DNA of 64,000 nt, taken from positions 52,071-116,070 of the forward strand of contig JANQKG010000061.1 of the NCBI GenBank assembly GCA_028281235.1. Reading direction: 5' to 3'. Origin of the DNA: Afifellaceae bacterium. GTDB taxonomy: Bacteria; Pseudomonadota; Alphaproteobacteria; Rhizobiales; Afifellaceae. The translations under genes and the position numbers were made by a program. Below the pieces are notes generated by a model. The model did no database searches. It was given only the letters and a program-made list of their open reading frames with translations, and was not told where the DNA came from. The first letter of the stretch is position 1, and each line of letters opens with the position of its first letter. Shown piece by piece: positions 11,016 to 20,808 of this stretch.

Positions 11016-13127
11016 ATGCCGAGATTGCGCGTTGAGCCGGGCGCTCCGCATCCGCTGGGCGCGACCTGGGACGGAGGCGGCGTCAATTTTGCGCTGTTCT
11101 CCGCCAATGCCACCAAGGTCGAGCTTTGCCTGTTCGATCCTAAGGGGCGGCGCGAGACCGATCGCATCGTGCTGCCGGAATACACCCACGAAGTCTGGCA
11201 CGGCTATTTGCCCGACCTTCGGCCCTGGCAGCTTTACGGCTACCGCGTGCACGGCCCCTACGATCCGGCGGCCGGCCATCGCTTCAACCCCAACAAGCTG
11301 CTGATCGACCCCTATGCCAAGGCGCTGCACGGCGACATCCGCTGGCACGACGCCCATTTCGGCTATCGGGTCGGCTCCTCACGCGCTACGCCCGACCGTC
11401 GGGACTCCGCTTTCGTCATGCCGAAATGCGTGGTGGTCGACACCGCCATGACCTGGGGCAACGACCAACCGCCACGCCGCGCCTGGTCCGACACCATCAT
11501 CTACGAAGCGCATGTGAAGGGCATGACCGCGGCACGCGACGACATCCCCGAGACGCTCCGCGGCACGTTCGGCGGCATGGCCGATCCGCGCGTGATTGAG
11601 CACCTGGTGTCGCTTGGCGTGACCGCAATTGAGCTGATGCCGATCCAGGCCTTCTTCGACGACCGCGCGCTCGTTGAGCGGAACCTGGTGAACTATTGGG
11701 GCTACAACACCGTCAACTACTTCTCCGTGGCGCAGCGCTATTTCTCGCCGGGCGCCGACATCCACGAGTTCCAGGTGCTGGTGAAACGCCTGCACGAGGC
11801 CGGCATCGAGGTCCTGCTCGACGTCGTCTACAACCACACGGCTGAGGGCAACCATCTCGGCCCGACGCTGTCGTTCCGCGGCATCGACAACGCCAGCTAT
11901 TACATGCTCGCCGACGACAAGAGCCTCTATTACGACGCCACCGGATGCGGCAACACGGTGAACCTCAACCATCCACGCGTCCTTCAGATGGTGATGGATT
12001 CGCTGCGCTATTGGGTCGAGGTGTGCCATGTCGACGGCTTCCGCTTCGATCTGACGAGTGCGCTCGGGCGGGCATGGGACGCCTTTGATCCCAACGCCGC
12101 CTTCTTCGACGCCATCCGGCAGGACCCGGTTCTTTCCCGCGTCAAACGCATCGCCGAGCCCTGGGACCTCGGCCCGAACGGCTACCAGCTCGGCAATTTC
12201 GCGCCCGGCTGGGCGGAATGGAACGGTAGCTACCGCGATGACATGCGCAGCTTCTGGAAGGGCGATGGCGGTTTGCTGCCGGCCTTCTCGCGCCGCGTCT
12301 TGGGATCGGCTGATCTGTTTGAACATCGCGGCCGCCGGCCATGGGCAAGCGTCAACTTCATCACCGCGCATGACGGCTTCACGCTCGCCGATCTGTGGGC
12401 CTACAACGACAAGCACAATGAGGCGAACGGCGAACACAATAATGACGGCCACAATGACAATCGCTCCTGGAATTGCGGTGTCGAAGGCCCGACCGACGAT
12501 CCGACGATCCTTGATCTGCGCGACCGCATGCGCCGCAACGCGTTGACGACGACGCTGCTCTCGCATGGCACGCCAATGCTCCTGATGGGCGACGAGGTCG
12601 GCCGCACGCAACGCGGCAACAACAATGCTTATTGCCAGGACAACGAGATCACATGGCTGGCGTGGACGGGCATTGAGGAGCGTGACCGCGCGTTCATGAT
12701 GTTCCTGCGCGGCGTCATGCGCATCCGCAAACGCTACCGCCTGCTGCGATCAGGAGAATTTCTACACGGCGATCCCGTTGATGATAACGGCACACGCAGC
12801 GTCATCTGGTTCCGCCCCGACGGCAACGAGATGGACCCGCCATCCTGGTCCGATCCCGGCGCCAAGGTGGTCGGCCTCGCCCTCTCTGACCCGACGACGC
12901 GTTTGCTGATTCTGGTGAACGCCTACCACAAGCCGATTTCGGTCACGCTTCCGGGTTCCGATCTTGCGCGCGCCTGGGACGTGCGCATCGATGCCGGCGC
13001 CGGCGCCATCGATCCGCCGGGCGAGCATTACGCGCCGGGCGCGGCCTATGAGCTTGCCGGCCGATCGCTGATTCTCCTGGCCGGCACGATCGCAGCCGAC
13101 ATGACCACGACTGCAGAACGCGCGTGA
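11016..13127 (+). CDS. glgX: Glycogen debranching enzyme (GlgX)
   Basis: Isoamylase-type GH13_11 debranching enzyme that hydrolyses alpha-1,6 linkages of short side chains. The 703-residue product has an N-terminal CBM48-like domain (PLGATWDGGGVNFALFSANA), the barrel nucleophile motif GFRFDLTSALGR, the acid motif IAEPWDLGPNGYQLGNFAPG, and FITAHDGFTLADLWAYNDKHNEANGE, all typical of GlgX/TreX. It starts 14 bp after glgB, in the only gap in this operon, with an AGGAG-like site before the ATG. Its stop overlaps the GTG start of malQ. Confidence 0.96.
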   Translation: MPRLRVEPGAPHPLGATWDGGGVNFALFSANATKVELCLFDPKGRRETDRIVLPEYTHEVWHGYLPDLRPWQLYGYRVHGPYDPAAGHRFNPNKLLIDPYAKALHGDIRWHDAHFGYRVGSSRATPDRRDSAFVMPKCVVVDTAMTWGNDQPPRRAWSDTIIYEAHVKGMTAARDDIPETLRGTFGGMADPRVIEHLVSLGVTAIELMPIQAFFDDRALVERNLVNYWGYNTVNYFSVAQRYFSPGADIHEFQVLVKRLHEAGIEVLLDVVYNHTAEGNHLGPTLSFRGIDNASYYMLADDKSLYYDATGCGNTVNLNHPRVLQMVMDSLRYWVEVCHVDGFRFDLTSALGRAWDAFDPNAAFFDAIRQDPVLSRVKRIAEPWDLGPNGYQLGNFAPGWAEWNGSYRDDMRSFWKGDGGLLPAFSRRVLGSADLFEHRGRRPWASVNFITAHDGFTLADLWAYNDKHNEANGEHNNDGHNDNRSWNCGVEGPTDDPTILDLRDRMRRNALTTTLLSHGTPMLLMGDEVGRTQRGNNNAYCQDNEITWLAWTGIEERDRAFMMFLRGVMRIRKRYRLLRSGEFLHGDPVDDNGTRSVIWFRPDGNEMDPPSWSDPGAKVVGLALSDPTTRLLILVNAYHKPISVTLPGSDLARAWDVRIDAGAGAIDPPGEHYAPGAAYELAGRSLILLAGTIAADMTTTAERA

Positions 13128-15019
13128 GCGACGAGGCGCTGCACAAGCTCGCCGCCTTGGCGGGCGTTGAGCCGAACTACCTTTCGCTCACCGGCCAGAT
13201 CGTCGATGTCTCCGACGATACGCGACGCGCGGTTTTGCGCGCGATGGGAATTGCGGCCGGCGATCCCGACGACGTGGCGGCAAGCCTCTCCGACATTGCG
13301 CCGCTGCCCCTTGCCGCGATGGAGCCGCCTGAGGGCGTCTCCTGCTTCGTGCCGGACTGGCTCCGCGACGAGCGCGTCTGGGGCATCGCCTGTCAGCTCT
13401 ATGGTCTCCGCTCAAAGCGCAATTGGGGAATCGGCGACTTCGCCGATCTCGCACGCTTTGCAGAGATTGCCGCGGAGGCCGGTGCCGATTTCGTCGGCGT
13501 CAATCCGCTGCACGCTCTGTTCTTCGCAGCACCTGAGCATTGCAGCCCATTCTCGCCCTCCACCCGCGACTTCCTCAACCCGCTCTATATCGCCATCGAT
13601 CACGCGCCGAGCTTTGAGGGGATGGAGGATGTGTTTGCCCCGCCGCCCGATGTGCAGGAAATCGGGGAACATACAGGGCTTGTCGACTACCGCACAGTCG
13701 GGAAGCGCAAGGCCAAGGCGCTGCAGATGCTTTTCCGCATCTTCCAGGAGCGCGCCGCCGATGCTGATCGCGATGAATTTGCGCGTTTCGTTGCGGTGCG
13801 CGGCCGGCCGCTTTATCTGCACGCGCTCTACGAAGCGTTGTCGGAGGCGATGGTTCGCAACGGTCACAGCGCCAACTGGCACGGCTGGCCGGAGGAATAT
13901 CTGCATCCGGATTCCGATTCCGTCGGCGCCTTTGCCGAGGAGCAGCCGGAGCTGATCAGCTTTCACGCCTGGCTCCAATGGCTTGCCGACCGGCAGCTTG
14001 GCGCCGCAAAGGCGCGGGCGCGCGATGCAGGCATGCGGATCGGGCTTTATCTCGACCTGGCCGTCGGCGTCGTGCCGGACGGTTCGGCGACCTGGGCTGA
14101 TCGAACGCTTGTCGTGCCCGGCTCACGGATCGGCGCGCCACCCGACTACTTCAACGCCCACGGCCAGGATTGGGGGTTGGCACCGCTCGCCCCCGCCGCG
14201 TTAGCGACGCGCAACCTGCAGCCCTACCGCCATTCCATCGACGCCGTGCTCAGCCACGCCGGCGCGCTGCGCATCGACCACGCCATGAGCCTTTATCGGC
14301 TCTTCTGGATACCCGAGACCTTCGCGCCCATCGAAGGCGCCTATGTCCGCTATCCCTTTCACGACATGCTGCGCGCGCTTGCTGAGGTCTCACAGGCGCG
14401 CCGTTCGATCGTTATCGGCGAGGACCTCGGCGTCGTGCCGGAAGGCTTCCGCGACGTGATGCGCGCGACCGAAATCCAAAGCTACCGCGTCTTCTTCTTT
14501 GAGACGAAGGACGATCTGTTCCTGCATCCCGACGCTTATCCGCGTGAGGCGCTCGCCTGCATCGCCACGCACGATTTGCCCACGCTGGCCGGATGGTGGG
14601 GCGCACATGACATTGCCGTCCGCACGGCCATTGGAATGCTCGACAAATCGGCCGGCGAGCCGGCACTTGCTGAGCGCGCGCATCTCCGCCGCCGCATGCT
14701 GGGCCTGCTCAATGATTGCGGGCTCTTGCCGGACGAGATGGGGCCGGTCATGCGCGCCGACAGCGAAGCGCCGCAGGACCTGCCGGAAAGCGTTTCCGTC
14801 GCGCTTCACCACCTGATGGCGCAGACGCCCTCGCGGCTCTTCGTCGTCCAGGCCGACGACCTCGTTGGATCGCAAGAGCAGATCAACATCCCCGGCACCA
14901 CCGACGAGCATCCGAACTGGCGGCGGAAGCTACCCGTGGCGCTGGAGGCGCTACCGGAGCACCCGCTTTTCTGTGCCATCACTGAAGCGCTGCGTGAAGA
15001 GCGGCCGAAGCCAGGATAG
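13124..15019 (+). CDS. malQ: 4-alpha-glucanotransferase (MalQ, amylomaltase)
   Basis: GH77 disproportionating enzyme that transfers alpha-1,4-glucan segments and recycles the short maltodextrins released by GlgX. The 631-residue sequence contains the GH77 signatures ADFVGVNPLHALF, PFSPSTRDFLNPLYI, GALRIDHAMSLYRLFWIP (nucleophile Asp), VIGEDLGVVPEGF (acid Glu) and CIATHDLPTLAGWW. The start is GTG at 13124, overlapping the glgX stop as GTGA. It is the last gene of the operon. No glgC, glgA or glgP is present in the window, so the operon as seen depends on the GlgE route. Confidence 0.95.
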   Translation: MSDEALHKLAALAGVEPNYLSLTGQIVDVSDDTRRAVLRAMGIAAGDPDDVAASLSDIAPLPLAAMEPPEGVSCFVPDWLRDERVWGIACQLYGLRSKRNWGIGDFADLARFAEIAAEAGADFVGVNPLHALFFAAPEHCSPFSPSTRDFLNPLYIAIDHAPSFEGMEDVFAPPPDVQEIGEHTGLVDYRTVGKRKAKALQMLFRIFQERAADADRDEFARFVAVRGRPLYLHALYEALSEAMVRNGHSANWHGWPEEYLHPDSDSVGAFAEEQPELISFHAWLQWLADRQLGAAKARARDAGMRIGLYLDLAVGVVPDGSATWADRTLVVPGSRIGAPPDYFNAHGQDWGLAPLAPAALATRNLQPYRHSIDAVLSHAGALRIDHAMSLYRLFWIPETFAPIEGAYVRYPFHDMLRALAEVSQARRSIVIGEDLGVVPEGFRDVMRATEIQSYRVFFFETKDDLFLHPDAYPREALACIATHDLPTLAGWWGAHDIAVRTAIGMLDKSAGEPALAERAHLRRRMLGLLNDCGLLPDEMGPVMRADSEAPQDLPESVSVALHHLMAQTPSRLFVVQADDLVGSQEQINIPGTTDEHPNWRRKLPVALEALPEHPLFCAITEALREERPKPG

Positions 15020-15098
15020 AAGGTTCCGATACCGCTTTACCGGCCCCTTCTGCCGCCATAGGATCGGCCGCGAGGGGGTGGGCACCCTGGAGACTGCC

Positions 15099-18000
15099 AT
15101 GCGAGGCTTCATTCGCGCCCTTTCCCGCCTGCTCGTCCTCTTGGCCCTGGCCCCAGTCGCACCGGCTCAAATCGCACTGGCTCAAGACCGCCAGGTCGTC
15201 ATTACCGAAGGTGCTGACTATTTCGGCGCCGACTACGATATCCTTCAGGAGGTCGAGCTCGGCGCCTGCGAAGCCGCCTGCCTGAGCGATCCGGCCTGCC
15301 AGGCCTTCACCTACAATAGCAGCGCGCGCTGGTGCTTCCTGAAGAGCGATGTCGGCGAGCTCCGCGCTGTGGAAGGCGCGATATCCGGGCGCATTGTCGC
15401 CACCGCCAAGCCTGAGATCGACGCTGAGGCGGAGCGCATCAGCGAGCTCCGCTTCCTGCCGCATTCCTTCATCGACGAAGCGCGCCGTCTGGTCGGATTC
15501 CTAAGTGAGATGGACCCCGCCGGCATCGGCCCTGATACGGCCATTGCCGATGCCGAATTTGCTCGGGATAACGGCGATTATCTGGGTGCTGTTGAGCTTT
15601 ATGCCGTGGCGCTGCGCTTCTCGCCGCGCCGCTACGACCTGTGGACCGCTTATACGGACGCCGCCATCCGCGCCTCCAGCGACGATTGGGAGGTGCGGCA
15701 ACGCCTCAGCGAAATCCGCACCGCCGGCGCCGTCAACGCCTATCTTCGCGCCGTCACGCCTGAGGAGCGCGCCTATACGTTGCGGCTCCTCGGGTGGTCG
15801 CTTGCCGACCGTTACGAATGGAAGCCGGCGATCCGCGCCTACCGGGCCAGCCTGGCGCTGGAAGAGGAGGACACGACCCGCGCCTCCTACGAGCGCATCA
15901 ACGCCGAGCACGGCTTTCGCATCGCCTCGCATGATGTGGAGGCCGATGCCGCCGCGCCGCGCATCTGCCTGAACTTCTCCGATCGTCTGGCCGAGAGCCG
16001 CAACCTCGCGGACTATGTCAACGTTGAGGGCGGTGCCGACCTCGCCATTGAGGCAGGCGGCCAACAGATTTGTATCGATGGCGTGAAGCACGGCAGCCGC
16101 TATCGCGTGACAGCGCGGGAGGGCCTGCCCGCCGCCGACGGCGAGGCGCTCGCTAGCAGCGCAACGCTCGACATCTACGTGCGCGACCGCGCGCCGGCGG
16201 TGCGCTTCCACTCCAACGCCTACGTGCTGCCGGCCGGCGGCGGGCCGACAATCCCCGTCGTCACCGTCAACACCAACCGCGTGACCGCCACGCTCTATCG
16301 CATTGGCGATCGCCAGCTCCCCGACATGGTCGCCGACAGCACGTTCCTGAGCCAGCTCTCCCAATGGGAGGCGGAGACCATTGAGGAACGCTCTGGCCTA
16401 AAAGTCTGGGAGGGCAGCGTCGAAATCACCGGCGAGCTCAACCGCGAGATGACGACCGCCATTGCGGTGGGCGATCTGGAAGCGGACCTCAAGCCCGGCG
16501 CTTATGTGCTCTCCGCCAGCGCGGTGAATGAGCCCGGCAACGAATGGCAGGCAAAAGCCACGCAATGGTTTGTGGTGACCGATCTCGGCCTCACCACGCT
16601 CGCCGGCAATGACGGACTTCACGTCATGGTCCGCTCGCTCGGCACGGCCGGACCGGTGGACAGCGTCGATCTCCGATTGGTGGCCGTCAACAACGAGATT
16701 CTCGGCGAAGCATCGACCGACACCAACGGCTATGCGCATTTTGCGCCGGGCCTGATGCGTGGCACCGGCGGGATGGCGCCGGCTGTGCTGGTCGCCCAGA
16801 CCGAAGCGGGCGACTACAGCTTCCTTGATCTTTCCAAGGCGGCGATGGACCTGACCGATCGCGGCGTGGATGGCCGCGAGCCGCCCAAGCCGCTCGATGT
16901 GTTCCTCTCAACGGAGCGCGGCATCTATCGGCCCGGCGAGACGGTCTATGCGACATCCTTGGTCCGCGACGCCAAGGCCGACGCTGTCGCCGACGTGCCC
17001 CTGGCCGCCATCCTCACCCGACCCGACGGCAAGGAGGTGAACCGCGTCGCCCTTTCCGATCAGAGGCTCGGCGGCTCTGTCACGCCATTCGCGCTGACAC
17101 CCGAGGCCATGCGCGGTACCTGGCGCGTTGCAATCCACGCCGACCTCAAGGCGCCGCCTTTGGCGGAGACCACGTTTCTCGTCGAAGACTTTCAGCCCGA
17201 GCGGCTCGATTTCGATCTAGAGACGGCGGCAAAAGCACTCGATCCGGCCGACCCGACCACGCTCAGTGTCGCGGCGCGCTTTCTCTACGGCGCGCCGGCC
17301 GCCGATCTGAGTGTGGAGGGCGAGACAATCATCGCCGCCGCCCGCGAGCTGGAGACCCATCCAGGCTACGTCTTCGGCCTGGCCGACGAGACCTTCAACG
17401 GCATGACCGAACCGCTTGCCGCCGGCACGACTGACGACGGCGGGAACGCCACGCTCACCGTCGCGCTCCCGCGCGCGCCGGCTTCAAGCCTGCCGCTGGA
17501 AGCGACGACCAACGTCCGCGTACTCGATTCAGGCGGGCGGCCCGTGGAACGCAATGTGACGCTTCCCGTATCCGCGCCTTCCGACCGCCTGGGCATCAAA
17601 CCGCTCTTCGAAGGCGCAGCCGGCGAGAACGGGCCCGTCGCCTTCGAGCTGATCGCAATCAATCCCGCAGGCAGTCGCACATCGCTGCAAGGCGTACGCT
17701 GGTCGCTCTATCAGCTGCGCACTGACTTCCAATGGTATCGCGCCGACGGCCGCTGGAATGTCGAGCGGATCGAAACCAAGACGCGCGTTGCCAACGGCGT
17801 CGTCGATGCGGCCGCCGATTCCGCTTCGCGCATTGAGGCGGCGGTGGAATGGGGCAGCTACCGGCTTGAGGTGGAGGCGGAAAACGCAGCGACCCTTCCG
17901 GCGAGCTTTGACTTTGAAGCCGGTTGGTATGTCGAGGCCAAGGCGCTGGAAACGCCGGAGGCCCTGAAAGTTTCGCTCGACAAGGGACGCTACGCGATCG

Positions 18001-20573
18001 GCGACATGGCGCGCGTCCACATCGAGACGCGCTTTGACGGCGTCGCGCTGGTGATGGTGGTCGACGACCGGCTGATCACAACGATGCCGGTTGAGGTGAC
18101 CGGCAACGCGGCCGACGTGACACTTCCGGTGACGCGCGACTGGGGCCCCGGCGCCTATGTGACGGCCGTGCTTTATCGGCCGATGGACCTTGAGGCCAAA
18201 CGCATGCCGGCGCGCGCTCTTGGGCTTGCCTGGGCGGGCGTCGATCCCGCCGACCGCGATCTCGCCGTCACCATCGACGCGCCGGCCGAGATGCGCCCGC
18301 GCCAGGACATGCCCGTGTCCATAACGCTCGCCGACCTCCCCGCCGGCGCGGAAGCCTTCGTCACGCTTGCCGCCGTCGATGTCGGCATTCTCAACCTCAC
18401 GCGCTACGAAACGCCCAACCCGGAGGCGCATTATTTCGGCCAGCGCCGCCTCGGGATGGCGATCCGCGACATCTACAACCGGCTCATCGACCGGATGCAG
18501 GGCGTGCGCGGCGCGGTGCGCTCCGGCGGCGATGCCAGCCTCACCACCTTCGAAGGCGAAGCGCCGACGGAGAACCTGATCGCCTTCCATTCCGGTGTCG
18601 TGACCGTGCGCGAAGACGGCACGGCGACGCTCTCCGTGCCGCTTCCCGATTTCAACGGCACCGTCCGGCTGATGGCGCTCGCATGGACGGCAAGTGGCGT
18701 CGGCCATGCGGAGCGCGAAGTGCTGGTGCGCGATCCTGTGGTTGTCACGGCCAGCCACCCCCGCCTCTTGGCGCCGGGCGACCGCTCGCGCCTGGCGCTC
18801 GACCTCGCATCGGTTGAAGGCGTCTCAGGCGAAGCCGAGCTCACAATCCGCAGCGCCAATAATCATATCGGCGTGGACGCCGCGTCGAAGCGGGTGATGC
18901 TCACCGCCGATGAACGCACGCAGGTGCTCGTGCCGATCCGCGGCAACACAATCGGCGCCGACACGCTCAACTTAGCGCTGACGCTGCCCGACGGAACAAT
19001 GCTGCAAAAGGCCGTCGGCATCGACGTGCGGCTGAACGAGCCGCCGGTGGCGACCACGGACTTCATCACACTCAGGCCTGGCGGCGAATTGTCGGTCACG
19101 CCCGACCGGCTCGACGGGCTGGTCCCGGGCACCGCTTCGCTGCAGGTGTCGGCAAGCGGCGCCGGGCGGCTCAATGTGCCGGCGATCCTGCGCAAGCTCG
19201 ACCGCTACCCCTATGGCTGCACGGAGCAGATCACCAGCCGCGCCATGCCGCTGGTCTATCTGAACGACGTGGCGGTGAGCGCCGGCCTGGCCGGCGATCC
19301 CGAAATCCGCGCACGCGTGGAAAAAGCCATTGCCGGCGTGCTCGCCAACCAATCGGCGTCCGGCGGCTTCGGCCTGTGGTCGCCGGGTGGCGGCGAGGAT
19401 TTGTGGCTGACCGCCTATGTCGCCGACTTCCTGACGCGCGCCCGAGAAAACGGCTACGCCGTGCCGGCGGAGGATTTGAGTCTCGCTCTCGACAGCCTCA
19501 AGAACCGCCTTGCCTATGCGGGTGACTTTCAGCAGGGCGGCGAGGACATCGCCTATGCGCTTTATGTGCTGGCCGCCAATGGCCGCGCCGCCATCGGCGA
19601 CATTCGCTACTACGCTGAAGCCAAGATCGACGCTTTCGCCACGCCGCTCGCCAAGGCGCAGATCGGCGCGGCACTTGCGCTCTACGGCGACACGCTCGGC
19701 GCCAACGCTGTCTTCCGGCGGGCGCTCGGCGACCTTGAACTGGCGGAGGCGCGCAACGGCTGGCGCAGCGATTTCGGCACCCCACTCAGGGACAGCGCCG
19801 CGATTTTGACGCTGGCGTCGGAGACGCGCACCGAGATCGATCTGGCTGGCTTGTCAAGCCGCATTGCGACGGATCGGTTGGCCGCGCGCCACACCAGCAC
19901 GCAGGAAGATGCCTGGTCGCTGCTTGCCGCGCATGCACTAATGGAGGGCGCCGCCACACTCAACCTCAGCGTTGATGGCGCGGCGGTCACTGGCCCGGTG
20001 TTCCAGAACTTCGATGCTGAGCGCCTGTCGTCGCTGCCGCTCGTCATCGCCAATAACGGCGATCGGCCGGTCGAGATCGGCATGACGGTCCGCGGCATCC
20101 CGGCGACATCGGAGCCAGCCGGCGGCAATCTCTATCGCCTAGCGCGGAGCTATTACACGCTCAACGGCGAGCCGGTGGACCTCTCTGCCGTTGAGCAGGG
20201 CGCACGGCTCGTGGCTGTGCTCGACGTGATCACAAACGAGACCGAAGGCGCCCGCCTCATCGTCGACGACCCCCTACCCGCGGGCTTTGAGATCGACAAC
20301 CCGCACATCCTGGCAAGCGGCGACGTGGCGGCGCTCGACTGGCTGACGCTGACCGACAATCCTGCGCACGTGGAGTTCCGCGCTGATCGCTTCATCGCGG
20401 CGTGGGATATCGCGGCGGGCGACGCGAGCCAGTACCAGTTCGCCTATGTCGTGCGCGCCACCTCGCCCGGCACGTTCCGCCACCCGGCCGCGCTGGTTGA
20501 GGACATGTATCGGCCGGAACGGCGCGCCCGCACCATGTCGGGCGTCGTCGAGGTGGCCGGCCCTCTGCGCTAA
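15099..20573 (+). CDS. Alpha-2-macroglobulin family protein with N-terminal PAN/Apple-like domain
   Basis: A 1824-residue periplasmic protein that should trap proteases entering the cell, a defensive role proposed for bacterial alpha-2-macroglobulins. The start at 15099 follows GGAG and yields a signal peptide (MRGFIRALSRLLVLLALAP ending near APAQIALAQ). The frame is open further upstream, but only inside malQ. There is no lipobox cysteine, so unlike E. coli YfhM it is probably soluble. Residues about 35-95 form a cysteine-rich PAN/Apple-like domain (CEAACLSDPACQAFTYNSS, WCFLK). The thioester motif PYGCTEQ is at about Cys1374, followed by the alpha/alpha toroid. It pairs with pbpC immediately downstream, as is usual for this family. 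Confidence 0.92.
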   Translation: MRGFIRALSRLLVLLALAPVAPAQIALAQDRQVVITEGADYFGADYDILQEVELGACEAACLSDPACQAFTYNSSARWCFLKSDVGELRAVEGAISGRIVATAKPEIDAEAERISELRFLPHSFIDEARRLVGFLSEMDPAGIGPDTAIADAEFARDNGDYLGAVELYAVALRFSPRRYDLWTAYTDAAIRASSDDWEVRQRLSEIRTAGAVNAYLRAVTPEERAYTLRLLGWSLADRYEWKPAIRAYRASLALEEEDTTRASYERINAEHGFRIASHDVEADAAAPRICLNFSDRLAESRNLADYVNVEGGADLAIEAGGQQICIDGVKHGSRYRVTAREGLPAADGEALASSATLDIYVRDRAPAVRFHSNAYVLPAGGGPTIPVVTVNTNRVTATLYRIGDRQLPDMVADSTFLSQLSQWEAETIEERSGLKVWEGSVEITGELNREMTTAIAVGDLEADLKPGAYVLSASAVNEPGNEWQAKATQWFVVTDLGLTTLAGNDGLHVMVRSLGTAGPVDSVDLRLVAVNNEILGEASTDTNGYAHFAPGLMRGTGGMAPAVLVAQTEAGDYSFLDLSKAAMDLTDRGVDGREPPKPLDVFLSTERGIYRPGETVYATSLVRDAKADAVADVPLAAILTRPDGKEVNRVALSDQRLGGSVTPFALTPEAMRGTWRVAIHADLKAPPLAETTFLVEDFQPERLDFDLETAAKALDPADPTTLSVAARFLYGAPAADLSVEGETIIAAARELETHPGYVFGLADETFNGMTEPLAAGTTDDGGNATLTVALPRAPASSLPLEATTNVRVLDSGGRPVERNVTLPVSAPSDRLGIKPLFEGAAGENGPVAFELIAINPAGSRTSLQGVRWSLYQLRTDFQWYRADGRWNVERIETKTRVANGVVDAAADSASRIEAAVEWGSYRLEVEAENAATLPASFDFEAGWYVEAKALETPEALKVSLDKGRYAIGDMARVHIETRFDGVALVMVVDDRLITTMPVEVTGNAADVTLPVTRDWGPGAYVTAVLYRPMDLEAKRMPARALGLAWAGVDPADRDLAVTIDAPAEMRPRQDMPVSITLADLPAGAEAFVTLAAVDVGILNLTRYETPNPEAHYFGQRRLGMAIRDIYNRLIDRMQGVRGAVRSGGDASLTTFEGEAPTENLIAFHSGVVTVREDGTATLSVPLPDFNGTVRLMALAWTASGVGHAEREVLVRDPVVVTASHPRLLAPGDRSRLALDLASVEGVSGEAELTIRSANNHIGVDAASKRVMLTADERTQVLVPIRGNTIGADTLNLALTLPDGTMLQKAVGIDVRLNEPPVATTDFITLRPGGELSVTPDRLDGLVPGTASLQVSASGAGRLNVPAILRKLDRYPYGCTEQITSRAMPLVYLNDVAVSAGLAGDPEIRARVEKAIAGVLANQSASGGFGLWSPGGGEDLWLTAYVADFLTRARENGYAVPAEDLSLALDSLKNRLAYAGDFQQGGEDIAYALYVLAANGRAAIGDIRYYAEAKIDAFATPLAKAQIGAALALYGDTLGANAVFRRALGDLELAEARNGWRSDFGTPLRDSAAILTLASETRTEIDLAGLSSRIATDRLAARHTSTQEDAWSLLAAHALMEGAATLNLSVDGAAVTGPVFQNFDAERLSSLPLVIANNGDRPVEIGMTVRGIPATSEPAGGNLYRLARSYYTLNGEPVDLSAVEQGARLVAVLDVITNETEGARLIVDDPLPAGFEIDNPHILASGDVAALDWLTLTDNPAHVEFRADRFIAAWDIAAGDASQYQFAYVVRATSPGTFRHPAALVEDMYRPERRARTMSGVVEVAGPLR

Positions 20574-20632
20574 GGGCGCGAGAACATTCGGCGCAGGGAT
20601 ACATGATCAGCATCCGATTGCGACACGCCCCA

Positions 20633-20766
20633 CCTCCCCCCTCCGGGGAGAGGTCGACGCACGCCGTCAGGCGCGCGTCGGGTGAGGGGGTAGGCCGTAG
20701 CGTGGCCCCCTCACCCGGTTTGTCGCTTCGCTCCAAACCACCCTCTCCCCCATGGGGAGAGGGGCG
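20633..20766. repeat. Mosaic palindromic repeat, copy A (intergenic)
   Basis: A segment of about 134 bp bounded by CCCCTCCGGGGAGAGG and CCATGGGGAGAGGGG, with internal hairpins (GACGC...GCGTCGGGTGAGGGGG and CCCCCTCACCC...). It matches the copy at 52384-52517 closely, in the same orientation, over its full length. It resembles the intergenic mosaic elements (RIME / Bru-RS class) of Hyphomicrobiales; that assignment is inference. It sits between the alpha-2-macroglobulin and pbpC genes and may form structure in their joint transcript. Confidence 0.8.
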
Positions 20767-20808
20767 GGCCGTGCCTGCTGCGTTCGGACTGCCGGGTCGG
20801 GCCCGGCA

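Noticed and set aside
14865..15098. Upstream extension of the alpha-2-macroglobulin frame into malQ
   Set aside because: The extension overlaps malQ and would bury the signal peptide. The ATG at 15099 has a ribosome site and starts a normal signal peptide.
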